Assembly (NCBI GenBank): GCA_002390745.1
Contig: DGQK01000051.1
Span: 1 to 64,000 of the forward strand
Reading direction: 5' to 3'
Length of the DNA: 64,000 nucleotides
From: Bacteroidetes bacterium UBA4416
GTDB lineage: Bacteria > Bacteroidota > Bacteroidia > B-17B0 > Aurantibacillaceae
Shown here: positions 9,134-16,305 of the stretch, piece after piece
Layout: each line of letters begins with the position of its first letter
Position numbering within the stretch: the first letter of the stretch is position 1
Program-made: the position numbers and the translations under genes
Notes under the pieces: generated by a model
What the model was told of the DNA's origin: nothing
The model's input: the letters and a program-made list of their open reading frames with translations, nothing else
Databases searched by the model: none

Positions 9134-9421
9134 TTATTCCCTGCCGGGACTTTCCTGTAGTCTTCTCATTTCTGTTTGCAGCAGGTCTATCTGATGCAGC
9201 AAATGCTTGATCGCGTGCAGTCCTTCCATATTGATATGAAGGTCGTAATGCATGCGCATGTATTTCTCCAGGTCCGGCAGCTGGTCGTATTCAATAAAAG
9301 CCTCTTCACCCGAATGGCTCAGCGCAATCAGCCCGTGTTCGTCCAACTGCTGTACAAATGATACTTCAACACTGTAATAAGTACAGCATTGCTCAACGGA
9401 TATTTTTCTGATCTCTTCCAT
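9134..9421 (-). CDS. cbpM: Chaperone modulatory protein CbpM
   Basis: A 95-residue MerR-like helix-turn-helix protein that in other bacteria binds the J-domain of CbpA and blocks its DnaK co-chaperone and DNA-binding activity. The pattern fits: start with KISVEQCCTYYSVEVSFVQQL, then LDEHGLIAL, FIEYDQLPDLEKYMRMHYDL and a C-terminal coiled coil IKHLLHQIDLLQTEMRRLQ. The gene follows cbpA by 11 bp, the standard order. The CC pair at residues 12-13 is unusual but not obviously functional. Confidence 0.85.
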   Translation of the reverse strand: MEEIRKISVEQCCTYYSVEVSFVQQLDEHGLIALSHSGEEAFIEYDQLPDLEKYMRMHYDLHINMEGLHAIKHLLHQIDLLQTEMRRLQESPGRE

Positions 9422-9432
9422 GTCCCTTTGTT

Positions 9433-10362
9433 TTAGCGTAGTTTAGACAACTGTTCAAATAACTCTTTTTCCTTCTCGGATAATTTCGTTGGTATCTGCA
9501 CCTGGTAGGTGATGTACAGGTCCCCAAACTCTCCTTCTTTTTTGTATACCGGAAAGCCTTTTCCCTTGAGCCGTATTTTAGCGCCGTTCTGTGTTTCGGG
9601 CGCAATGGTCAGCTTCACTTTTCCGGATAAGGTATCAATGATCTCTTCGCCTCCCAGCACCGCTTTGTACAGGCTCAGCGTCACCGTTTTATACAGGTCG
9701 TTCCCTTTACGGGTAAAAGCCGTGTCGTTGTGTATCTCAAACGTGATGTACAGGTCGCCGTTCGGCCCGCCGTTTACGCCGGGGGCTCCGTGGCCGGCAA
9801 TCTTTATCTCCTGGCCGTTCTCAATTCCGGCGGCTACTGTAATCCTGATGTTTTTTCCATTGACTGAAAAGGTCTGCTGGTGCGTCTTGTAGGTTTCAGA
9901 CAGGTTTACCTGCACTGTGGCCCGGAAGTCCTGCCCCTTGAATTTGGTTTGCCTGCCGCCGCCGCCGCGGTTGCCGAACATGGAGGAGAAGAAGTCGGAG
10001 AAATCACCTTCATCGCCACCTCCCGAGTAGTAGGATCCGCCGCCTTCGCCGAAAGGATTACCACCGTTTCCGAAAGGATTGCCGCCCGCCGAACCTGAAG
10101 ATTGTTGCTGCTTGCGGGCCTGCTCGTATTGCTCTGCATTTTTCCAGTCTTTTCCGTACTGGTCGTATTTTTTCTTCTTTTCAGGATCGCTCAGCACCTC
10201 ATTCGCTTCATTGATCTGCTGAAAGCGTTTGACCGCTTCAGGATTGTTAGGATTGAGGTCGGGATGGTGTTGCCTTGCCAGCTTCCTGTAAGCTTTCTTG
10301 ATATCATCGGCCGTGGCATTTTTATTCAGTCCAAGTATGTTATAATAATCAATATATTCCAT
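9433..10362 (-). CDS. cbpA: Curved-DNA-binding DnaJ-family co-chaperone CbpA
   Basis: A 309-residue type II J-protein. The J-domain (1-70) carries the HPD triad in ARQHHPDLNP; a Gly/Phe-rich linker (~85-145, NPFGNGGNPFGEGGGSYYSG) follows, then two C-terminal substrate-binding beta domains and no zinc fingers. The ATG at 10362 (MEYIDYYNILGL) is chosen because it starts the J-domain directly; the frame extends 23 codons upstream without homology. It heads the operon cbpA-cbpM-LETM1-like and is expected to stimulate DnaK and bind DNA under stress. Confidence 0.92.
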   Translation of the reverse strand: MEYIDYYNILGLNKNATADDIKKAYRKLARQHHPDLNPNNPEAVKRFQQINEANEVLSDPEKKKKYDQYGKDWKNAEQYEQARKQQQSSGSAGGNPFGNGGNPFGEGGGSYYSGGGDEGDFSDFFSSMFGNRGGGGRQTKFKGQDFRATVQVNLSETYKTHQQTFSVNGKNIRITVAAGIENGQEIKIAGHGAPGVNGGPNGDLYITFEIHNDTAFTRKGNDLYKTVTLSLYKAVLGGEEIIDTLSGKVKLTIAPETQNGAKIRLKGKGFPVYKKEGEFGDLYITYQVQIPTKLSEKEKELFEQLSKLR

Positions 10363-10432
10363 GAGTGACGACTCGTTTGTTGATGTGATTCTTTTATCCG
10401 AACGAGATAAATGTACTAAAAAAATATGCATC

Positions 10433-10458
10433 CTCCCGGTGGGATCCGGGAGCTTTTT
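10433..10458. terminator. Hairpin resembling the tRNA-Leu terminator
   Basis: CTCCCGG-TGGGAT-CCGGGAG then CTTTTTCG on the + strand. The same stem and tail occur after tRNA-Leu at 15153-15185. On + there is no gene upstream; on - it could end the short frame at 10486-10590, with a T-run a few bases beyond. Confidence 0.45.
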
Positions 10459-10485
10459 CGCGTTCGGTCAGCCGGCCTCCGGGAT

Positions 10486-10590
10486 TTACGAAATCCCGTT
10501 CAGCATCCGGATCCAACGCTGTTCTGCGGGCTCTTGCCCGGGCTCAAAATAGATTCCGAAACGCACAGGAGCGCGACGGCTCAGGCACAT
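10486..10590 (-). CDS. Possible 34-aa basic small protein
   Basis: A short frame beginning MCLSRRAPVRFGIYFEPG and ending IRMLNGIS. It is unusual in having a good Shine-Dalgarno sequence (AAGGAG) 4 nt before the ATG, rare among its neighbours. The frame stays open upstream of the ATG for about 30 codons with protein-like composition, so it might instead be the tail of a decayed longer gene. No family is recognised. The hairpin at 10433-10458 lies just downstream. Confidence 0.35.
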   Translation of the reverse strand: MCLSRRAPVRFGIYFEPGQEPAEQRWIRMLNGIS

Positions 10591-10876
10591 GATCTCCTTA
10601 AGCAGGGATCGATCGGCGGTGGCATCGGATTTTTGTCGCGCATGGTTGGTATCGGACGCCGTATTTTTTAGTCCGGCTTAAAGCCTGATGCACCGGGATG
10701 CGCCCCGGAAAAGAACGGCCATGGCCAGTGTCTTTATCCTGGCAAATTCCATGGCAAGCCTGTCGGGCATGCACGATGGCGTTGCCCGGCAGATGAATTA
10801 CCCGATGGTTGCATGCTTGTGTGCCGCCGTGTTCCTGGCGGCAATAAGCCAGAAGGCATTTATCAGTTTTGAAAAG
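10591..10876. other. Gene-free GC-rich stretch
   Basis: No convincing gene on either strand. The rightward frame starting near 10688 is unlikely because it runs antisense into the signal-peptide gene at 10877-11092. Confidence 0.4.
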
Positions 10877-11092
10877 CTATTCTCTCTTTTCTGCTTTTCG
10901 CTCCTCTTTTTCTCCGCTCTTTTTAGGCTCTACCTGCTTTTCCCTTTTGGCGCCTTTTTTCTCTTCTTTCTTCTCCACCTTTCTCTCCTTTTTGATGGCT
11001 TTCTCTTCTTTCTTAGGTGAGTCCTGGGCTATACCCGATGCCGCGCAAAGCACAAATGACAAGGTGGCCAATACAGCTGCTGCTTTTTTCAT
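10877..11092 (-). CDS. Secreted Lys/Glu-rich low-complexity protein
   Basis: A 71-residue protein with a clear signal peptide (MKKAAAVLATLSFVLC, cleavage near GIAQ) followed by about 48 residues made almost wholly of Lys, Glu, Arg and Ala in KKEEK-type repeats. The mature part is likely an extended or single-helix charged polypeptide in the periplasm. No domain is recognised. It lies 53 bp downstream of the universal stress gene on the same strand, so co-expression is possible. Confidence 0.6.
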   Translation of the reverse strand: MKKAAAVLATLSFVLCAASGIAQDSPKKEEKAIKKERKVEKKEEKKGAKREKQVEPKKSGEKEERKAEKRE

Positions 11093-11145
11093 GATGGTGT
11101 GTGTGTTATAAATTTATATGTATTGAATGGAACTCGTGTCGCGCT

Positions 11146-12042
11146 TTAGGTGCCTGCGAGAATGTCTTCCCAGCCGGCATCTTCGGGATGCTCTTCGGGC
11201 TTAATGCTGATCACCGGTACTTTGGCATGCTGGATAACCTGTAACGCATAAGGGCCCAGGAAAAAGCCGCTGAGCTCTGCATCCTGGTCGGTCATAATGG
11301 AGATCAGGTCCCCGTTTTTTGAATTGCAGTAGGTTACGGTAGCTACCGCCCTGTTTCTGACGTTCATCATCAGCTCTGTGTGACAAACCACATCGTGGTT
11401 CAGCGCCTCGCTTACTACCTGGTTCAGCATCACTTCCATCGCTCCCTTTTTATTGCTTTCATCACCTGCCAGAAGTCCCACGGCAAATACCTTTGCAGAA
11501 CACTGTTTGGCCAGCTCCATGGTTAACACCACTTTGGCGCGTGAATGGAAGGATGTATCAATTGGCAGGATGATGGTTTTATAACTGCTTTCATTTGCCC
11601 TTGATGTAGTTAACACCGGGCAGGGGCTTTTTGTAAGCACTTTCAGGGCATTGCTGCCAATCACCAGGTCTTCCCACGAGCTGTAGCCATGCGTGCCCAT
11701 TGCAATCATTCCCGCACCGGTTTCTTCCGCGTATTTCAAAATTTCTTTGGTGGGGTTGCCCTGCTTTACAGCCGTCGTTACCTTCACGCCGTATTGCCGG
11801 CGAAGCTCAGAAGCAAAATCATCCAGCGTTTTCTGAGCTGCCTGCGCCACCTTCTCCGCATCGCCCGTGGCAGCGCCTGACGAAAAAAGATGTGCGATTT
11901 CCCATTGCGGCACAACAACATGAAGCAGGAAGATTTCACCTTTGCTTAACTGTGCAAGGAATGCCCCGTGACTAAAAGCCAGGCGGGATGTGTCGGAGAA
12001 ATCTGTTGTTATCAGGATTTTGGATGTGTTCAGGTGGATCAT
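11146..12042 (-). CDS. Tandem-domain universal stress protein (UspA family)
   Basis: A 298-residue cytosolic protein with two Usp domains. The first (1-145) starts SKILITTDFSDTSRLAFSHG and carries the ATP-binding signature G116-x2-G119-x9-G129-S130 (GTHGYSSWEDLVIGS). The second (~155-285, YKTIILPIDTSFHSRAKVVL) lacks that glycine signature, as usual for the degenerate half. Such proteins respond to starvation, redox or oxygen stress by ATP-linked signalling. It is transcribed alone or with the small secreted protein downstream. Confidence 0.9.
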   Translation of the reverse strand: MIHLNTSKILITTDFSDTSRLAFSHGAFLAQLSKGEIFLLHVVVPQWEIAHLFSSGAATGDAEKVAQAAQKTLDDFASELRRQYGVKVTTAVKQGNPTKEILKYAEETGAGMIAMGTHGYSSWEDLVIGSNALKVLTKSPCPVLTTSRANESSYKTIILPIDTSFHSRAKVVLTMELAKQCSAKVFAVGLLAGDESNKKGAMEVMLNQVVSEALNHDVVCHTELMMNVRNRAVATVTYCNSKNGDLISIMTDQDAELSGFFLGPYALQVIQHAKVPVISIKPEEHPEDAGWEDILAGT

Positions 12043-12551
12043 GCGAACGGTGTTAAGTTGTATAAATATAAAAAATCGCTTGTTTAGGATATCTTATTTA
12101 ACAAGTTTTTGCTTGCGTCTGCTCCGCCTTTTGAAGAACAGGCCCTGGCACCGGGATGGTTTTTTTCATCAGTCCCAGGGCGGCAGAATATCCGAAGTCT
12201 GCTATTCCTGCGATCAGTAAGCCCGTGTGTTCTGTAAACGGGTTTGAGAGCCTTCTCCAAAACAGGTAAGTTTATCTGGCATGTACAGCGTTCAAACGCT
12301 TTTTTATTTCATTGCGTTTGTGCTGTTGTTCGGATTGTAAAAGCTATCAGGCTTTTTTTGTTTCTTCGGGCCTGTGGCCGCATGGTTTTAAAATGGTTGT
12401 TTCACTGTTTGCCAATGCCATTCACAGACATGTTTTCTCTTGTTTTGAAAAATTCAATAGTACCGGGTAGCTTTCCGGCTCCCAAATAGTAAGCGGTCTG
12501 CTGTCCGAAAATCAGGTAGTTCTACTTATTTTTTTATCCCCTCCCGGGCTT
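12043..12551. other. Intergenic stretch, possible gene remnant
   Basis: No complete gene is supported. A leftward open frame at 12098-12271 reads like protein (NPFTEHTGLLIAGIADFGYS in its middle) but has no ATG/GTG/TTG start and may be a remnant. AGCGT-TCAA-ACGCT followed by six T (12287-12306) looks like a + strand terminator without a gene in front. Confidence 0.3.
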
Positions 12552-12559
12552 TAGCTTTG
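12552..12559 (+). promoter_or_regulatory. -7 element upstream of membrane protein gene
   Basis: TAGCTTTG matches TAnnTTTG exactly, 29 bp before the ATG at 12589. The -33 region is a T-tract without a clear TTTG. Confidence 0.45.
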
Positions 12560-12588
12560 GTAATCGCTAACCCTCTAAACTGAAGTCC

Positions 12589-13179
12589 ATGCCTCAACAG
12601 ATCATTTCCATCGTCGCTGCCATTGTGGTGTTTGCCATCGTTCTTATCTTAGGCATTAAAACCAAACTCTTACGTGAGAAGGACCTCCCGGACTCTCCCT
12701 ATAGCCTGTCGAAGTTCCAACTCTGGCTCTGGACCATCGTCCTTGGCCCCGCCTTCATCCTTCACTGGGGCTATCATGGCGACACACATATCAATAATAC
12801 GTTCCTTGTTCTCATCGGTATCTCGGCCAGCGTCACCTTAACTTCGGGGATGGTGACGCAGGCCAATGTCGCCAGGAACAACGCCAACCTCGCAAAGGGG
12901 CTTACATCCACGCCCCTGAAAGCGAACGGGAGCTCATCAGGCTTCTGGATCGATCTTTTGAAAGGCGACAGCGATACCCTGTCGGTGGAACGCCTACAGC
13001 ATCTTGTGTTTACCTTTGTGTATCTCTGTATCTATGTCACTTATTTTTTCACCTGCAAACAGGCATCCGCAACTTCCGCCTGTCTTCCCATGAATTTCAT
13101 CGAGTTTGATTCAGCCGCTTACATCCTGATGGGAATTTCTTCGGCCGGCTACCTGGTGGGCAAAGGTGTGAGCCGTTAA
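12589..13179 (+). CDS. Four-helix integral membrane protein, unknown function
   Basis: A 196-residue protein with hydrophobic segments near 5-25, 45-65, 72-90, 133-155 and 170-190. Between them lie a polar loop starting YSLSKFQLWLWT and a cytosolic-looking loop ARNNANLAKGL...FWIDLLKGD ahead of SVERLQHLVFTFVY. The combination of SLSKFQLWLWT with VERLQ is shared, to my recollection, with a widespread unnamed bacterial membrane family. No catalytic motif is seen. It is isolated: rightward, with leftward genes on both sides. Confidence 0.75.
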   Translation: MPQQIISIVAAIVVFAIVLILGIKTKLLREKDLPDSPYSLSKFQLWLWTIVLGPAFILHWGYHGDTHINNTFLVLIGISASVTLTSGMVTQANVARNNANLAKGLTSTPLKANGSSSGFWIDLLKGDSDTLSVERLQHLVFTFVYLCIYVTYFFTCKQASATSACLPMNFIEFDSAAYILMGISSAGYLVGKGVSR

Positions 13180-13200
13180 GGCTATTTCGTCAGAGGCGCT

Positions 13201-14142
13201 TCAGAAAACGGTCACCTTCGACAGGTCAAGCCCCACGCCTTTGAGGGCGGCATAGGTGAGCTTGTCCATCTTTGCCCCCTCAAAGCAAATGGTCTTAAGG
13301 CTTTTGTAATACCGGTTGGTAAGGGCAAAGCGGGGGCGGAAGGAAACGTTTTGGAGTGTCGCGCCCCTGAACGAGGCCTCTTTCAGCGAGGCGTTATCGA
13401 ACTTCACGCCGGTAAAGGTCTGCCCGTCAAAGCACAGGCCGCTCATATCGGAAGCCTTAAAGTCGACGCCGTTGAAGCTGCAGTGTTCAAAGACCGTTTT
13501 GGTGAGATCCGTAGTGCTCAGCCTGACATCAACCAGCGCCGCATGGCTGAACCTGGCGCCGTTTAATGTTGAGCTGCTGAATTGGGTACGCACCAGAATG
13601 CTTTTGTTGAAGCTTGCCCCTGTGAGGTCAAGAGCGGAGAAGCTGCAATCCGTGAGGTTCGTCCCATTAAAATTTGCTTCGCGTACATCGCTCCCCACAA
13701 ATGAGCTTCCGCTTAAATCCGCATTTGAAAAGTTGGCACCGCGCAGATCGCTGCCCGCAAATTTTCGTCGGGGAGCGCTCACTCCTGCGAAGTCTGTTTC
13801 TGCAAGGGCGCTCCCGCTGAAGTTCGTGAGCAAGGGCCGCTCCTGTAGGCCAGCTGTATTAGCCTCTTCCTGCATACCATGTTCCTTGCTGGCAGAAGCA
13901 TGTACCGGTCCGGATGTTGGATCGCTTTCCGGAGATGGCATATTCTCCGAAAAATAATTAAGGTCAAGGCCCAGGATTTTCGCCAGCTTGTTGATGGTAA
14001 GGATGTCCGGGATAGATTCCCCCCGTTCCCATTTGCCGACGGCCTGTGGGCTGATAAATAATTGCTCTGCCAATTGTGCCTGGGAGAAGCCTGCTTTTTT
14101 TCGCGCTTTGGTAATTTTTTCACCAATAAAAATGTTTTCCAT
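13201..14142 (-). CDS. XRE-family regulator fused to pentapeptide repeats
   Basis: A 313-residue protein. Residues ~8-62 form a Cro/C1-type helix-turn-helix (ARKKAGFSQAQLAEQLFISP, then VGKWERGESIPDI). A Ser/Pro/Glu-rich linker (~66-100) leads to about 160 residues of pentapeptide repeats of the A(D/N)LxG type (LRGANFSNADLSGSSFVGSD), predicted to fold as a right-handed quadrilateral beta-helix. Pentapeptide repeats can mimic DNA or serve as protein scaffolds, so this may be a regulator with a built-in ligand or decoy module; that is inference. A near-perfect promoter lies 30 bp upstream. Confidence 0.88.
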   Translation of the reverse strand: MENIFIGEKITKARKKAGFSQAQLAEQLFISPQAVGKWERGESIPDILTINKLAKILGLDLNYFSENMPSPESDPTSGPVHASASKEHGMQEEANTAGLQERPLLTNFSGSALAETDFAGVSAPRRKFAGSDLRGANFSNADLSGSSFVGSDVREANFNGTNLTDCSFSALDLTGASFNKSILVRTQFSSSTLNGARFSHAALVDVRLSTTDLTKTVFEHCSFNGVDFKASDMSGLCFDGQTFTGVKFDNASLKEASFRGATLQNVSFRPRFALTNRYYKSLKTICFEGAKMDKLTYAALKGVGLDLSKVTVF

Positions 14143-14171
14143 GAGATTGTTTTTTGGTTTATAAGACCCTG

Positions 14172-14179
14172 CAAAGGTA
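14172..14179 (-). promoter_or_regulatory. -7 element of the XRE/pentapeptide gene
   Basis: On the - strand TACCTTTG matches TAnnTTTG exactly, about 30 nt before the ATG at 14142. Confidence 0.5.
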
Positions 14180-14519
14180 GCCCGCTTCAGCCCGGAGGTC
14201 CATAAAACGGAGGCTCTTCTTGGTTGTATCCCTGCTCTTTATCGTTGTTTTATGACAACCGGCAGTTGTATTTGCCTGAATTTAAGAAAAAAGAATATTC
14301 AGAGCTGAAAAACATGCGTCTGCATTTTTTCATTACAGGCAGCGTTCGCAGAAGTGAGGTATACATGACATGTATTGTAAACGGAGGAATTGGTGTAACA
14401 GAGGCCCTGGCTTTTACCCTTCATCCGGACTATTTTTATTTTACTACAATTTTCGCAAGGAGCAGATCAGCCTCTGAGAAAGGCTGTAAGGTGGTACAGG
14501 TGAAATGAGAACCATGGCT
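14180..14519. other. Intergenic stretch without a convincing gene
   Basis: A rightward frame from TTG 14224 to 14508 is open, but has no recognisable fold, promoter or ribosome site. Nothing else is seen. Confidence 0.35.
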
Positions 14520-14630
14520 TTACCTGAAAAATACCATAAAACAGATCAGGCCGGTGAGAAACACGAATGCCAGAACTACCTGCACAATCTCCCGTTTTGG
14601 ATCTATATCATCGCTATCGTTGGCTGCCAT
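14520..14630 (-). CDS. 36-aa single-helix membrane protein
   Basis: Reads MAANDSDDIDPKREIVQVVL then AFVFLTGLICFMVFFR. An acidic cytosolic N-terminus is followed by one membrane helix of about 20 residues ending in Arg, the pattern of small bacterial membrane proteins. No homologue can be named. It is isolated, with no neighbour on its strand within 370 bp. Confidence 0.5.
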   Translation of the reverse strand: MAANDSDDIDPKREIVQVVLAFVFLTGLICFMVFFR

Positions 14631-14990
14631 ACTCAAAAATAGCGTTTAGATCCTGAATCCCTTCCTGAATGCAAAGAAGATATGTAAAAAACCGCAAATT
14701 AATAACCTTATAAATACATCCCTAACGTTAAGGATACATGCGGCGTGTCACCGGGATGATGGTCATCATTCAGGCGAGTATAGTGGCCGTGTGAGTTCCG
14801 CAGGCATGGTTTACAGTTTGGTTTTTCTGTATATCGGAAATGGCCGTCTGCCTTCTAATGATCCGGTCAGTATGGATTGGCCTTTGGGAAGAAAAGAGGA
14901 TCGTTTCCCGCCTTATGGACCGTGTTTTTTTGGACGTAGCTGCCTATTTTGGTGCGCCAAAAGCCTGTTTTGAAGCGAAAAAGATATTTT
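14631..14990. other. Gene-free region upstream of tRNA-Leu
   Basis: No gene is seen. A near-palindrome CCTAACGTTAAGG occurs around 14721-14734. Confidence 0.35.
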
Positions 14991-15023
14991 TTTGGAGTAT
15001 TTCTAAAAAAAGCCTTATATTTG
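14991..15023 (+). promoter_or_regulatory. Promoter of tRNA-Leu
   Basis: TTTG at 14991-14994 and TATATTTG at 15016-15023, separated by 21 bp: an almost ideal Bacteroidota primary sigma factor promoter, 41 bp before the mature tRNA. Confidence 0.75.
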
Positions 15024-15063
15024 CCCCTCTTAATTTCTGAATTAAGAATGCTCTTTATGTAAT

Positions 15064-15145
15064 GCCCGGATGGTGGAACTGGTATACACGTACGTCTCAG
15101 AAGCGTATGCCTCACAGCTTGCGAGTTCGAGTCTCGCTTCGGGCA
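15064..15145 (+). tRNA. tRNA-Leu (anticodon CAG)
   Basis: An 82-nt type II tRNA. Acceptor GCCCGGA pairs with TTCGGGC, with discriminator A and no encoded CCA. The anticodon stem TACGT/GCGTA encloses the loop CTCAGAA, giving anticodon CAG (reads CUG). A long variable arm (TGCCTCACAGCTTGC region) precedes the T-arm GCGAG-TTCGAGT-CTCGC. Confidence 0.95.
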
Positions 15146-15152
15146 CTCTTTA

Positions 15153-15185
15153 AGCTCCCGGCTTCAGTGCTCCGGGAGCTTTTTC
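15153..15185 (+). terminator. Rho-independent terminator of tRNA-Leu
   Basis: AGCTCCCGG / CCGGGAGCT 9-bp stem with a 10-nt loop followed by a T-run, 8 nt after the tRNA. Confidence 0.85.
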
Positions 15186-15252
15186 GTTTAAATCCCTATT
15201 GATGAGTATCGGCGGCTAAAGCGCTTTTTGCTATTTTCGTTATTTATTTGCT

Positions 15253-16188
15253 ATGAGCCCATCCCCCGAAACCTTTTACGTTCGTAAGCGCCGGAGCATT
15301 GCAGAGATCCTCTTCGATAGCCTCCGCTATATGGCAAAGAATGGCAATGCCCTTCTTCTTTCCGCCGGCTTTCTGGCACTGCCCTGCATCCTCATCTCAA
15401 AGGCAGTGGCAGCCTACCTGACCCAGGATGCCACACCGTTCAACGAATCCATTTTCCATAAAAGCGAGCTCTCCAGGAGTACCTTCATATTCTATTGCCT
15501 GCTCTTCGGCGTCTTTGTGCTCGGGCTTGGCATCTACAATTTCAGCCTCAACAAATTCATGATGCTCGCCGATCAATCGCCTGCCACAAGGCCGTCGGCA
15601 GAGGCCGTTAAACAGGGCTTTGCAGAGGGCTTTAAGTAATGGCTTCCGAATTTTGCCATCGTGTTCATCTTCTGTTGTGCGCTTTGGCAGATCATGCATC
15701 TGCTCCTGGGCTTGCAGCGGGACTATAACAGCAGCCTTGACCCCAACCCGGATGTCATCAGTTACTATACCCAGGTAGCCCTTCCTTGTGTACCGGTGCT
15801 GGTGGTCTTGCCATTCCTGCTGTTCCTGCTGTTTGGAAGTCTGTACATCTGCTATCGCGATAAAAGCGATACGGAAGCTGCTGCCAGGCTGCTCGGGGCG
15901 ATGATCCGGAAGCATTACAAAAGCATTTTCCGCTCCGGCATAAGCATCCTGTTGATTTCTTTCCTCACTTACTACCTTCTTCAGAAACTGCTGTTCCTGC
16001 TATCAGGTATCTTCTCTTTCCTGTTCATGAGCATAAACTTCTATATGGTGCTGGATCTGACGAAACTGGCTTTTGGCCTGGCCCTTATTGGTTTTATGCA
16101 GATTGCCTTTATCCTTTTGCTGGGAAGTATGGAGGACGATCAGGAGGAGCATTATATCCGGCAGCAGGTAGATCAGATCCAATCCTGA
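15253..16188 (+). pseudogene. Membrane protein gene interrupted by an in-frame TAA
   Basis: Two open segments, 15253-15639 and 15661-16188, are in the same frame, separated only by one TAA (15637-15639) and seven sense codons (W L P N F A I) that continue the protein. Read through, it gives about 311 residues with a basic N-terminus (FYVRKRRSIAEILFDSLRYM) and roughly six membrane segments, an overall layout like small Bacteroidota integral membrane proteins with no known function. The downstream half could only start at GTG 15661, in the middle of a helix. Either a recent nonsense mutation or a sequencing error. It follows tRNA-Leu on the same strand. Confidence 0.7.
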
Positions 16189-16305
16189 GCTGGCATGTAA
16201 TTTGCGTTCCCTTATAATTGCTTTTTTTGCGTTTATCTATGTTGAACTTTGCCCGTTTTTATGATAAAAATTATAATTTCGGAGCAGCAGCCCCAGTAAT
16301 ACTAC

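Noticed and set aside
9509..9892. Rightward frames over cbpA
   Set aside because: Antisense shadows of the DnaJ-family gene.
10688..11020. Rightward hydrophobic frame
   Set aside because: Overlaps antisense the Lys/Glu-rich gene, whose Lys/Glu codons read as Phe/Ser/Leu on the other strand and create an artificial hydrophobic peptide.
14224..14508. Rightward 94-codon frame
   Set aside because: TTG start, no domain, no ribosome site, unremarkable composition; probably chance.
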